64,000 nt of DNA, from positions 9,920,001 to 9,984,000 of the forward strand of contig NZ_CP107995.1 in the NCBI RefSeq assembly GCF_036116635.1, given 5' to 3'. Within the stretch, counting starts at the first letter, position 1. Each line of letters begins with the position of its first letter. The DNA comes from Amycolatopsis sp. NBC_00345 (GTDB lineage: Bacteria; Actinomycetota; Actinomycetes; Mycobacteriales; Pseudonocardiaceae). Shown here piece by piece: positions 52,340 to 60,660 of this stretch. Both the position numbers and the translations under genes were made by a program. The notes beneath the pieces were generated by a model that saw nothing but the letters and a program-made list of their open reading frames with translations, searched no databases and had not been told where the DNA came from.

Positions 52340-53014
52340 GTGCGGGTACTGGTGATCGAAGACGAGACGCGGCTCGCCGACGCCCTGGCCTGGGGACTGC
52401 GGGCCGACGGGTATGCCGTCGACGTGACCGGAAACGGCGCGGTCGGCCTGGAGCAGGCCCTGACTCAGCCGTACGAGGCGATCATTCTCGACATCATGTT
52501 GCCGGGCCTGAACGGGTACCGGGTCTGCGCCGAGCTGCGCCGGGCCGGCGTGGACACCCCGATCCTGATGCTGACCGCGAAGAACGGCGAGCACGACGAG
52601 GCCGAGGCGCTGGACACCGGGGCCGACGACTACCTGAGCAAGCCGTTCGCCTGGGTGGTGCTGACCGCGCGGCTACGGGCGCTGCTGCGGCGCGCGCCGT
52701 CCACCCGGTCCCCGAAGATCGAGGTCGGCGAGCTGGTGATCGACCCGGCCCGCCGCACCTGCCACCGCGCCGGGCAGGAGATCCGGCTGACGGCCAAGGA
52801 GTTCACCGTGCTGGAGTGCCTGGCCCGCCAGGCCGGCTACGTGGTGTCGAAGACGGAGATCCTGGACCGGGTGTGGGACGGCGCCTACCAGGGGGATTCC
52901 AACGTGATCGAGGTGTATGTGAGCGCGTTGCGCCGCAAGATCGACGTCCCCTTCGGCTGCCGCACCATCGACACCGTGCGCGGGGTCGGCTACCGGCTGC
53001 TCGCCGATGCGTGA
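52340..53014 (+). CDS. OmpR-family response regulator
   Basis: 224 residues from GTG 52340 (RVLVIEDETRLADAL); ATG 52325 would add five. Receiver domain with phospho-Asp51 in LDIMLPG, Thr79 and Lys101 in SKPF; winged-helix domain ending TVRGVGYRLL. It is paired with the kinase at 53007 by an 8-bp overlap. A 10-bp direct repeat 40-60 bp upstream is a candidate binding site, placed to affect both this operon and the divergent mannosyltransferase. Confidence 0.9.
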   Translation: MRVLVIEDETRLADALAWGLRADGYAVDVTGNGAVGLEQALTQPYEAIILDIMLPGLNGYRVCAELRRAGVDTPILMLTAKNGEHDEAEALDTGADDYLSKPFAWVVLTARLRALLRRAPSTRSPKIEVGELVIDPARRTCHRAGQEIRLTAKEFTVLECLARQAGYVVSKTEILDRVWDGAYQGDSNVIEVYVSALRRKIDVPFGCRTIDTVRGVGYRLLADA

Positions 53015-54527
53015 CTGGTGGCCGCTGCCGACGCGGGCGAGGTCGGCGCTGGTCGCGGGGCTGGCCTGCGCGTTCGTCTTCACCCTCGGTGGCCTGTCGG
53101 CCCGGCACTTCGTCGAGGTCCGGACCATGGAGCAGTCGCGGTTCCTCACCACCCAGGCCCTGACGCAGTTCAGTTTCACGCATTTCGAAGGCACCCGCTA
53201 CGACGGCCCCAACCGGCCGGACTTCCCGGTCGCCAACACCAGCCTCGACGGCACCACTTTCGAGGTGGTGCTGGACTCGGGCCAGGCGGCGATCCGCAGC
53301 CACAACCTGGCGACCTACTACCCCGGACAGCCCCCGTTGCCCCCGCTACCGCCGAATATCGTTGATCCGCACCGGACGGCCACGTTCGGCAAAGGCGCGG
53401 TCGCCGGAGCCGACAACAACCTGGAGGACCGCACGTTCGAGGTCGAGGGCCTGTCGATGCGGCTCCCGGCCGAGCTGGTGAATCCACCGGGGAGGTCCGG
53501 GTACTTCTTCTTCAGCGGTCTGACTACCCCGCTCGCGGTGCCCGAGCAGCCCGAGTACGTGAACGCCACCGTGTACGTGTTCGTGGAGCCGTACTACACC
53601 GAGCGGGCGCTCGGCGGCGTCGACGGGGCGCTGTGGATCGGCATTCCCCTGTCGGTGCTGCTCGTCGCGGCCGCCGCGTGGACGGTCGCCGGACGCGCGC
53701 TGCGCCCGGTGGGGGCGATCCGCGCGGAGATGGCCGAGATCAGCGAACACGCGTTGCAGCGCCGGGTGCCGGTGCCCGCCGCGCGGGACGAGATCGCCGA
53801 CCTGGCCGCCACCACCAACGCCACCCTCGACCGCCTCCAGCAGGCCATGCGCCAGCAACAGCGGTTCGTCGCCGACGCCAGCCACGAGCTGCGCAGCCCG
53901 CTGGCCGGCCTGCGCACCTGGCTCGACATCGCCCGCAGCCATCCGGACCAGGCCGACTGGCCGTCGATCACCGACCGCGCGCTGGGCGACATCGACCGGC
54001 TGCAGGCACTGGTCGCCGACCTGCTGCTGCTCGCCGAGCAGGACGGGAAACACCAGGCGCCCAGCGGTTTCGTGGACCTCGCCGCGCTGGCCGAGGAGCA
54101 GTCCGCCGAACGCCGTTACCTCGCCGTCGGCGCTGACGCCCGGGACATCCGGTGCCACGCGGAAACGGAGGCCGTTGTCCAGGGCGACCCCGCACAGCTG
54201 GAACGGGTGCTGCGCAACCTGCTCGACAACGCCGTCCGGCACGCCGAATCCACCGTCTCCGTGTCCGTCACCGTCGAGGCGGCCACCGTCGTCCTCGAGG
54301 TCGGTGACGACGGCCCCGGGATCCCACCGGCCGACCGGGAGCGCGTCTTCGACCGGTTCACCCGGCTCGACGACGCGCGGGCCCGCGACGCCGGGGGAAC
54401 CGGCCTCGGCCTCGCCATCGCCCGCACCATCACCCGGCGCCACGGCGGCACGCTCCGCCTGGCCGACAGTCCGGTGGGCGCCCGGTTCGTGGCCACCTTC
54501 CTGCGGGCCGACGTCCCCGGAAGCTGA
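53007..54527 (+). CDS. Sensor histidine kinase
   Basis: 506 residues. Transmembrane helices at about 13-31 and 208-228 flank a 175-residue extracytoplasmic domain of unknown ligand. HAMP (RPVGAIRAEMAEISEHALQRRV) and HisKA with DASHELRSPLA (phospho-His293) follow, then ATPase boxes NAVRHA, DDGPGIPP and GTGLGLAIA. The start overlaps the response regulator end. It converges on the cyclase gene with one base between. Confidence 0.9.
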   Translation: MRDWWPLPTRARSALVAGLACAFVFTLGGLSARHFVEVRTMEQSRFLTTQALTQFSFTHFEGTRYDGPNRPDFPVANTSLDGTTFEVVLDSGQAAIRSHNLATYYPGQPPLPPLPPNIVDPHRTATFGKGAVAGADNNLEDRTFEVEGLSMRLPAELVNPPGRSGYFFFSGLTTPLAVPEQPEYVNATVYVFVEPYYTERALGGVDGALWIGIPLSVLLVAAAAWTVAGRALRPVGAIRAEMAEISEHALQRRVPVPAARDEIADLAATTNATLDRLQQAMRQQQRFVADASHELRSPLAGLRTWLDIARSHPDQADWPSITDRALGDIDRLQALVADLLLLAEQDGKHQAPSGFVDLAALAEEQSAERRYLAVGADARDIRCHAETEAVVQGDPAQLERVLRNLLDNAVRHAESTVSVSVTVEAATVVLEVGDDGPGIPPADRERVFDRFTRLDDARARDAGGTGLGLAIARTITRRHGGTLRLADSPVGARFVATFLRADVPGS

Positions 54528-54528
54528 T

Positions 54529-55644
54529 TCAGCGACGCCGGCGTCGCCGCCGCGAGCCCACCGTCAAGTCCTCGGGACCGGGTTCCGCTGCGTTTACGTT
54601 GTCTGCCAAGGTTTCCGGCAGCCCCATCATCTCCGCCGCCAGCTGCTGCGAAGACGCGAACATCCCCGAAGGCTCGTCCTTGGCCCGCCGCAGGGCCGAC
54701 GGGCGCAGGCGGTTGTAACCGCGCACGGCCACCGGGCGCCGGGTGCGGAGTTCGTACGCCGGCAAGGATTCGAGCGCGCTCGCCAGCTCCCGGTCCACCA
54801 GGATCGTGTCCGGGCGGGCGACCGAGGTGAGCCGGGCGGCGAGGTTGACCACCGAGCCGTACACATCGCCGAAGCGGGACAGGATGCGGCCCGACGCCAT
54901 GCCCGCGCGCACCGCCGGCAGGTCCGGCGCGGCGCTGGTCCGCTCGGTCAGCGTCAGGGCGATCTCGGCGGCCGCGGCGGGCTCGTCGGCCACGAACAGG
55001 ACCTCGTCGCCGATCATCTTGACCACGCGCCCGTGGTGGTCGGCGATGACCTCCGTGGCCAGCGATTCGAACGCGTCCAGGACCTGGCTCAGCTCGTCCT
55101 CGTCGATCTGGCGGGTCAGCCGGGTGTAGCCGACCATGTCGACGAACCCGACGACCTGCGTGCGTGCTTCGAGGTCCTCATCCGACGACGCGAACGCGCG
55201 GCCCGCGTACGCCGCCAGATGCCGGCGCCAGACGAAGTTCTGCACCTGCTCCAGCTCGGGCAGCAGCCGCTCCACCAGCCGGGCCACCTGCCGGTCGCTG
55301 CGCGCCAGCTCGGGGTTCTCGGTGATCAGCGCCCACAGCATGTGCACCTGCCACTCGGCCAGCCGCGAGAGGTGCTGGCCGAGCGCGCGCGTCACCGCGA
55401 CTTCGAGGTGCCGCTCCACCAGCCCGGACTGCACGAGCTGGTCGGCCGTGCGCATTGCTTCGACGTCGGCGTCGGTGAACACGGTCTCGTCGTCGTCCAC
55501 CGTCGCGAACCCGAGGGCCCGCCACAGCCGTCGCGAGCGTTCCTCGGGCACGCCGGCCTTCGCGGCCACGTCCAGGCGCGTGTACTTGCGCGGGCCGCCG
55601 AGCAGCACCCGCTCGAGGCGTTGCTGCAGATCGTCCTCGGCCAC
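54529..55644 (-). CDS. Class III adenylate/guanylate cyclase with Rv1264-like regulatory domain
   Basis: 371 residues. Residues 1-155 form an all-helical region resembling the pH-sensing regulatory half of mycobacterial Rv1264/Rv2212. The catalytic domain (about 160-330) has both metal Asp residues (Asp169 in GFVDMVGYT, Asp213 in KMIGDEVLF) and the transition-state Asn/Arg region VNLAARLT. The C-terminus ends in six consecutive Arg preceded by GS. No membrane segment. It should make cAMP. GTG 55644 begins three bases after the Usp stop, so the two form an operon; a cAMP-stress link is possible. Confidence 0.87.
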   Translation of the reverse strand: MAEDDLQQRLERVLLGGPRKYTRLDVAAKAGVPEERSRRLWRALGFATVDDDETVFTDADVEAMRTADQLVQSGLVERHLEVAVTRALGQHLSRLAEWQVHMLWALITENPELARSDRQVARLVERLLPELEQVQNFVWRRHLAAYAGRAFASSDEDLEARTQVVGFVDMVGYTRLTRQIDEDELSQVLDAFESLATEVIADHHGRVVKMIGDEVLFVADEPAAAAEIALTLTERTSAAPDLPAVRAGMASGRILSRFGDVYGSVVNLAARLTSVARPDTILVDRELASALESLPAYELRTRRPVAVRGYNRLRPSALRRAKDEPSGMFASSQQLAAEMMGLPETLADNVNAAEPGPEDLTVGSRRRRRRR

Positions 55645-55647
55645 GGC

Positions 55648-56097
55648 TCAGGTCGTGTGCACGATCAGCACGTCGACGCCCGACTTGCGGGCCACTTCCG
55701 ACGGCACCGAGCCCAGGATCCGGCCGGCGAGGGTGTTGAGCCCGCGGTTGCCGACCACGAGCAGGTCGGCCGAGCGCTCGTGCACGACCTTGCGCAACGC
55801 CTCGACCGGCTCGCCTTTCAGCGCCACCGTCTCGATGTTCTTCGCGCCGGCCTTGGCCGCGCGGTCACGGGCGCTCTGCAGGGTGTCCTCGGCCGGCGCC
55901 GAGCCGACGACCTGGTAGGACTCGTCGCCCAGCTCGTCCTGCGCGCGGTCGACGTCCTGCTTGCTCGCCGGGTAGTAGGCGCACACCACGACCAGTGTGG
56001 CGCCGGCGTCGCCGGCGACCCCGGCCGCTCGGTCCACCGCGGCGAACGACGAGTCCGACCCGTCGGTGCCCACCACCACAGTCCGATACACAGCCAT
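55648..56097 (-). CDS. Universal stress protein (UspA domain)
   Basis: 149 residues, a single Usp fold. N-terminal RTVVVGTDGSDSSFAAVDRA and the ATP-binding GxxGx9GS-like VVGNRGLNTLAGRILGSVPSEV near the C-terminus indicate an ATP-binding type. ATG 56097 follows GGGAGG. First gene of a unit with the cyclase; several mycobacterial Usp proteins bind cAMP, so the pairing may be functional, an inference. Confidence 0.88.
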   Translation of the reverse strand: MAVYRTVVVGTDGSDSSFAAVDRAAGVAGDAGATLVVVCAYYPASKQDVDRAQDELGDESYQVVGSAPAEDTLQSARDRAAKAGAKNIETVALKGEPVEALRKVVHERSADLLVVGNRGLNTLAGRILGSVPSEVARKSGVDVLIVHTT

Positions 56098-56154
56098 CGA
56101 GAACCTCCCAGCGACCGGCGAACAGGGCGATCCCGCCCCTTGTCGGGTGGAAGG

Positions 56155-57336
56155 TTACTCGCCAGTCGGTTTCCCCGCCGGGCGCGGTGACGCCTGGGCC
56201 TGGGCCTTCGGCTTCTGGACGTCCGAGGCCCGCAGCCGCACGGTCTTCTCGATGTCGTTCTCGCTGGTCGGGGGCTTCTTTTCGGAAACCGAGCCCGCGG
56301 GCGACGGCGACGCGGACGCCTTGATGTCCGCGGGCACGTTCGTGTCGGTCTCGCCGAGCACGTGGTGCGCCTCGGCCAGCACGGTCCGGGCCTGCCGCAC
56401 CTGCTCGGCCAGGCTGGACCGGACGTTGCGCAGCGACTCGACGCGCTCGTTCGCCTGGGTGATCCGCCGGTTCGACTCGTCGGTGGCGGTGCGCACCCGG
56501 CGGCGGGCCTCGTCGGCTGCCTCGGCGAGCCGCGCGTTGGCCTCGGTGATCGAGTCCTGACGGCGCTTGTTGGCGTCGGCGACCGACTCGCGCTGACGGC
56601 GTTCGATGTCCGCCCTCGCCGTGGTCTCCTCCTCGAGCACCTTCGCGCGGATCGCGGCGGCGTCCTCGGCCGCCTCGCGCACCCGGCGCTCGGCCTCGGC
56701 CTTGCTCGCGGCCTCCTGCTCGGCCAGCGCGCGCATCGCCTCGGTGCGCCGCGCCGCCATGGCGATCTCGAAGTCCTCTTCGACCTGCGTGCGGCGGGCC
56801 TCGGACTCCGCGTCGAGCTTCTTGCGCTCGGCCTCGGCCTTGTCCGTGATCTCCTTGCCCTCGGCGCGGGCGTCCTCGAGCACCTTGCGGTGCTCCGCCT
56901 CCATCTCCTTGCGCCGGAGGTCGAGCTCGGTGAGCAGCTGCTCGTAGCGGGCGCGCATGGCGCTCGCGTCCGTCTCCGCCTTCGCGCGGATGTGGCCGGC
57001 TTCGGCCTCCGCGCGCGCCCGCGTGTCCGCGGCCTCGTCCTGCGCCAGGCGCAGCATGCGCTGAAGCCGCTCGGACAGGCCTTCGACGCTCGTCGGCGGT
57101 TGCGCCAGCCGGTCCACCTGGCCGCGCAGGTCGGCGATCTCGCCGCGCGCGATCTCCAGCTGCCGCGCCAGGTCGCCCGCCTGGCCGATGGCGGCGTCGC
57201 GGTCGCCGGTGAGCATCTTCAGGTCGGCGTCCAGCCGTTCCAGATGTTCGTCGACCTGTGCTCGGCTGTACCCGCGCTTCGCCACGTCGAAGCCGGCTCC
57301 CAGCGGCACAAGCTCCCGTTCCTCGCCAAGGCTCAT
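56155..57336 (-). CDS. Scy/FilP-like coiled-coil protein with DivIVA-type N-terminus
   Basis: 393 residues (ATG 57336; GTG 57345 is possible). A DivIVA-like N-terminal segment (FDVAKRGYSRAQVDEHLERLDADL) is followed by a nearly uninterrupted coiled coil from about 30 to 335, rich in Ala, Glu and Arg with heptad-like spacing, and a Pro/Ser/Ala-rich tail with EKTVRLRASDVQKPK. In Streptomyces coelicolor the coiled-coil polarity proteins FilP and Scy sit immediately beside methylmalonyl-CoA epimerase, thiolase and meaB genes, as this gene does beyond ccr. It probably scaffolds polar growth or intermediate-filament-like structures. Confidence 0.8.
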   Translation of the reverse strand: MSLGEERELVPLGAGFDVAKRGYSRAQVDEHLERLDADLKMLTGDRDAAIGQAGDLARQLEIARGEIADLRGQVDRLAQPPTSVEGLSERLQRMLRLAQDEAADTRARAEAEAGHIRAKAETDASAMRARYEQLLTELDLRRKEMEAEHRKVLEDARAEGKEITDKAEAERKKLDAESEARRTQVEEDFEIAMAARRTEAMRALAEQEAASKAEAERRVREAAEDAAAIRAKVLEEETTARADIERRQRESVADANKRRQDSITEANARLAEAADEARRRVRTATDESNRRITQANERVESLRNVRSSLAEQVRQARTVLAEAHHVLGETDTNVPADIKASASPSPAGSVSEKKPPTSENDIEKTVRLRASDVQKPKAQAQASPRPAGKPTGE

Positions 57337-57442
57337 GGGCACCACCGTAGCCGTAACGGGGTCTCGGACGGGTGAGCACCCACGGTGTCCGGCCGACGCG
57401 TGCGCCGACCGGGCGAACGGGATGGGCCGATGGACTCCGGTG

Positions 57443-58783
57443 TCAGGCCCCGCGGAAGGCGTTGATCGCGTCGATGTGCTTGGCGCGCAACTCTTCGTCG
57501 CGCACGCCCAGCCCTTCCTCCGGCGCCAGCGCGAGCACGCCGACTTTGCCCTGGTGCGCGTTGCGGTGGACGTCGAGCGCGGCCTGGCCGGTTTCTTCGA
57601 GGCGATAGGTCTTGGACAGCGTCGGGTGGACGAGCCCCTTCGCGATCAGCCGGTTGGCTTCCCACGACTCGCGGTAGTTCGCGAAGTGCGAGCCGACGAT
57701 CCGCTTCAGGTTCATCCACAGGTACCGGTTGTCGTACTGGTGCATGTATCCCGATGTCGACGCACAGGTCACGATCGTGCCGCCCTTGCGCGCGGCGTAG
57801 ACGGACGCGCCGAAGGTCTCGCGGCCCGGGTGCTCGAACACGATGTCCGGGTCCTCGCCGCCGGTCAGCTCGCGGATCTTCGCGCCGAAGCGCTGCCACT
57901 CCCGCTGGTCCTGCTCGTGCTCGTCCTTCCAGAACCGGTAGTCCTCCGCGTTCCGGTCGATGATCAGCTCGGCCCCGAGCTTCCGGCAGATCTCGGCCTT
58001 CTCCGGGCTGGACACGACGCACACCGGGATGCCGCCGCCGTTGAGCGCGTACTGCGTGGCGTACGAGCCGAGGCCGCCCGAGGCGCCCCAGATCAGCACG
58101 ACGTCGCCCTGCTTCATGTCCGCGCCGTTGCGCGAGACGAGCTGCCGGTACGCGGTGGAGTTGACCAGCCCGGGGGAGGCGGCCTCCTCCCAGGTCAGGT
58201 GCGCCGCCTTCGGCATCAGCTGGTTCGCCTTGACCAGCGCGACCTCGGCCAGCCCGCCGAAGTTGGTCTCGAAGCCCCAGATCCGCTGCTCGGTGTCGAG
58301 CATCGTGTCGTTGTGCCCGTCCGGGCTCTCCAGCTCGACGTTCAGGCAGTGCGCGACGACCTCGTCGCCCGGCTTCCAGGTGTGCACGCCGGCGCCGGTG
58401 CGCAGCACCACGCCGGAGAGGTCGGAGCCGACCACGTGGTACGGCAGGTCGTGCCGCTTCGCCAGCGGCGAGAGCTTCCCGTACTTCTTCAGGAACTTGA
58501 ACGTGGGGATCGGCTCGAAGATCGACGTCCACACGGTGTTGTAGTTGATGGCGCTCGCCATCACGGCGACCAGCGCCTCGCCCGGCCCCAGCTCGGGCGT
58601 CGGCACGTCGTCGACGTGCAGCGACTTGCGCGGGTCCTTCTCGGCGCTGGTGAGGCCGTCGAACATGGCGACCTCGTCCTCGTGCACCGTCACCCCGCGG
58701 TAGCTCTCGGGCACGGGCAGTGAGCCGACGGCGGCGCTCTCGCCGTTCAGGATGGCCTGCTTGATCTCGTCGAGCTGCGTCAT
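57443..58783 (-). CDS. ccr: Crotonyl-CoA carboxylase/reductase
   Basis: 446 residues, the size of streptomycete Ccr. Medium-chain dehydrogenase fold with strongly conserved Ccr segments: INYNTVWTSIFEPIPTF, RIWGFETNFGGLAEVALVK, WGASGGLGSYATQYAL, DIVFEHPGRETFGASVY and CASTSGYMHQYDNRYLW. It reductively carboxylates crotonyl-CoA to ethylmalonyl-CoA with NADPH and CO2, feeding the ethylmalonyl-CoA pathway and polyketide extender supply. ATG 58783 follows GGAGG at a spacing of five. A TTAC-N6-GTAA site is upstream (58826). Meant to act with the thiolase at 60661, which supplies acetoacetyl-CoA. Confidence 0.95.
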   Translation of the reverse strand: MTQLDEIKQAILNGESAAVGSLPVPESYRGVTVHEDEVAMFDGLTSAEKDPRKSLHVDDVPTPELGPGEALVAVMASAINYNTVWTSIFEPIPTFKFLKKYGKLSPLAKRHDLPYHVVGSDLSGVVLRTGAGVHTWKPGDEVVAHCLNVELESPDGHNDTMLDTEQRIWGFETNFGGLAEVALVKANQLMPKAAHLTWEEAASPGLVNSTAYRQLVSRNGADMKQGDVVLIWGASGGLGSYATQYALNGGGIPVCVVSSPEKAEICRKLGAELIIDRNAEDYRFWKDEHEQDQREWQRFGAKIRELTGGEDPDIVFEHPGRETFGASVYAARKGGTIVTCASTSGYMHQYDNRYLWMNLKRIVGSHFANYRESWEANRLIAKGLVHPTLSKTYRLEETGQAALDVHRNAHQGKVGVLALAPEEGLGVRDEELRAKHIDAINAFRGA

Positions 58784-58825
58784 CGGAACCTCCACAAGGA
58801 GCGGGTCGCGGCGTGGCGCCCGAAA

Positions 58826-58839
58826 TTACTCGCCAGTAA
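58826..58839. promoter_or_regulatory. TTAC-N6-GTAA operator upstream of ccr
   Basis: TTACTCGCCAGTAA, 43 bp before the ccr start, shares form with 27350-27363. Arms TTACT/AGTAA are perfect. Confidence 0.5.
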
Positions 58840-58937
58840 CTCGCGGGCACAACTGTACGAGACGAGGGGCACCCGCACACCCCGAAGTGTGACCCACGGA
58901 TCTTGACCGGCTGGCCAACCAAGGCGCAGAATTGGTG

Positions 58938-58953
58938 TCAGGAAACTTCCTGA
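58938..58953. promoter_or_regulatory. Operator-like palindrome TCAGGAA-AC-TTCCTGA
   Basis: Perfect 7-bp arms, 31 bp before the SPW gene. The SPW-TetR unit probably starts here and the TetR at 59393 is the natural ligand of the site. Confidence 0.6.
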
Positions 58954-58983
58954 ACAGTGAGTTCTCTGCGGAGGTGAGCACGA

Positions 58984-59352
58984 ATGAGTGAAGTCTCGAC
59001 GCGCGCCTGGACCCGGCCCCACGACTGGGCCGAGGTTGTCATCGGTGTTGTCGCCGCTCTTTCACCCCTTTGGCTGAGCACGAGCAACGCGGCGATGTGG
59101 ACGATGGTGATCCTCGGTGCGCTGGTCGCCATCGACGGCCTGGTGTCGCTCGGCGCGCCCGGCGCGGTCTACGGCGAAGGGATCCAGATCGTCCTGGGCG
59201 TGTTGCTGTTCATCGCGCCGTGGGTGATCGGGTACACCGGGCTGAACGGGGCGTCGTGGACGTCCTGGGTGGCCGGCGCGCTGACGATCATCGCCAGTGT
59301 GGCCGCGATGCCGGTGGCGAACGCCGCCCACCGGACGGCCGGGCAGCACTGA
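58984..59352 (+). CDS. SPW-repeat membrane protein
   Basis: 122 residues, four hydrophobic helices forming two SPW repeats: the first with ALSPLWL after the first helix, the second with FIAPWVIGYTG. The amphipathic N-terminus carries HDWAEVVIGV, typical of the family. Function unknown; SPW proteins are often next to TetR regulators, as here. ATG 58984 follows GGAGGTGAG. A 16-bp direct duplication (59341-59372) spans its stop codon. Confidence 0.85.
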   Translation: MSEVSTRAWTRPHDWAEVVIGVVAALSPLWLSTSNAAMWTMVILGALVAIDGLVSLGAPGAVYGEGIQIVLGVLLFIAPWVIGYTGLNGASWTSWVAGALTIIASVAAMPVANAAHRTAGQH

Positions 59353-59392
59353 AGGCGGGCAGCACTGAAGGATCGGCAGCGAAGGAGCTGGC

Positions 59393-59977
59393 ATGACCGA
59401 GGACTCGGCGAAAGAGCGGATCCTGTGCGCCGCCGAGGAGCTTTTCGCCGAGTCCGGCTTCGAGGCCACCCCGACGTCCCGCATCGCGGAGCGCGCCGGG
59501 GTGCCGAAGGGCCTGGTGCACTACTACTTCCGCCGCAAGTCCGACCTGCTGGCCGCGCTCGTGGACCGGCTGCCGGACGAGCAGATCGAGCCCGCCACGG
59601 TGGTCGTCCCCGGCGACCTGGCGGGCAGCCTGCGCCGGCTGGTGGTCGAGCTGGACCGGCGTTTCACGGGTTCGCTCGGGCTTTCCCACCTGCTCTGGCG
59701 CGAGGCCGACACCCACCACGTGGTCCGCGAGGCGCTCGCGGACCGGTTCCAGCAGCTCGTCCGGCTGGTTCATTCGGTGATCGTGGGCGCGGCGGGCGGG
59801 CGGCTCGCGGTCGCCGACGTCGACAGCGCTTCCGGCCTGCTGGCCCGCGCGGTCAGCCACCGCCACGCCACGGCGCGGCACTCCCGCGACGACCGCCCGG
59901 CCGAATTCGACGGCGAGCTGACGTTCCTCGCGAACGCCCTCTCGTCGAAGGTCCGCAAGGCCGCCCCGGCCGACTGA
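59393..59977 (+). CDS. TetR-family transcriptional regulator
   Basis: 194 residues. HTH near the N-terminus: AAEELFAESGFEATPTSRIAERAGVPKGLVHYYF. The ligand domain is unassigned. It lies 40 bp after the SPW gene in the same direction; GAAGGAG precedes ATG 59393. It probably represses its own operon through 58938-58953; control of ccr through 58826 is a second option. Palindrome B3 follows. Confidence 0.87.
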   Translation: MTEDSAKERILCAAEELFAESGFEATPTSRIAERAGVPKGLVHYYFRRKSDLLAALVDRLPDEQIEPATVVVPGDLAGSLRRLVVELDRRFTGSLGLSHLLWREADTHHVVREALADRFQQLVRLVHSVIVGAAGGRLAVADVDSASGLLARAVSHRHATARHSRDDRPAEFDGELTFLANALSSKVRKAAPAD

Positions 59978-59990
59978 GCCGCCCCAAGGT

Positions 59991-60041
59991 CCGTCAAGGC
60001 CTCCTTACCCGCGTAGGACGCGGGTAAGGAGGCCTTGACGG
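59991..60041. repeat. Palindrome family B, copy B3
   Basis: 51 bp; the arms are identical to those of B1 and the centre is AGG. It lies between the convergent TetR and epimerase genes. Confidence 0.88.
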
Positions 60042-60045
60042 CGAG

Positions 60046-60510
60046 TCAGTGCGCGGCGGCCGCCGGTTCGACCAGCTCGACCAGTACGCCGCCGGCGTCC
60101 TTGGGGTGCACGAAGTTCACCCGGCTGTTCGAGGTGCCGCGCTTGGCTTCCTCGAAGAGCAGGCGCAGTCCCTTGGCGCGCAGGGCCGCGGTCGCAGCGT
60201 CCACATCGGACACTCGGAACGCGAGCTGCTGCAGCCCGGGCCCGCTGCGGCCGAGGAACTTCGCGATCGTCGAGTCGTCACGCGAAGGCGCGAGCAGCTG
60301 GATCATCGTCTCGGTGCCCGCGGCGCCGGGGGCCCGCAGCATCGCCTCGCGGACGCCCTGCTCCTCGTTCACTTCCTCGTGCGCGACTTCCAGGCCGAAG
60401 TGCTCCGAGTGGAAGGCGATCGCGGCGTCGAGGTCGGGCACCGCGATGCCGACGTGGTCGATGGCCGTCACGAAGGGCTTGAGCACGGCTTGGGCGGACT
60501 CTGCGTTCAT
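60046..60510 (-). CDS. mce: Methylmalonyl-CoA epimerase (VOC family)
   Basis: 154 residues. VOC fold with IDHVGIAVPDLDAAIAFH (metal His19), HEEVNEEQGVREAML, MIQLLAP (metal Gln71), VNFVHPKDAGGVLVELVEP (metal Glu in VELV). The usual GLHH segment is GLQQ here (residues 92-95), replacing the His ligand; I recall the same variant in other actinobacterial homologues. It interconverts R and S methylmalonyl-CoA. Divergent from the thiolase-meaB unit, 150 bp apart. Confidence 0.9.
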   Translation of the reverse strand: MNAESAQAVLKPFVTAIDHVGIAVPDLDAAIAFHSEHFGLEVAHEEVNEEQGVREAMLRAPGAAGTETMIQLLAPSRDDSTIAKFLGRSGPGLQQLAFRVSDVDAATAALRAKGLRLLFEEAKRGTSNSRVNFVHPKDAGGVLVELVEPAAAAH

Positions 60511-60660
60511 ACCCGGCAGGATAAGCGCCCACCGGCTGGTGAAGCCCCCTGAATCGGCACGTGCGCCCCCTCACACTGGCTCCATCAAGAAGCGCGCCGG
60601 CCGTCTCCGCCCGGGTATGGTCGCTGGAACTGCCAGTGCACTGATGCTTTGGAGGACGTC

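Noticed and set aside
56153..56166. A third TTAC...-like site at the end of the coiled-coil gene
   Set aside because: TTACTCGCCAGTCG lacks the second half-site and lies at a stop codon, not a promoter.
59341..59372. 16-bp direct duplication across the SPW stop codon as a mobile-element target duplication
   Set aside because: The copies are adjacent with nothing between them; simple tandem slippage explains it.
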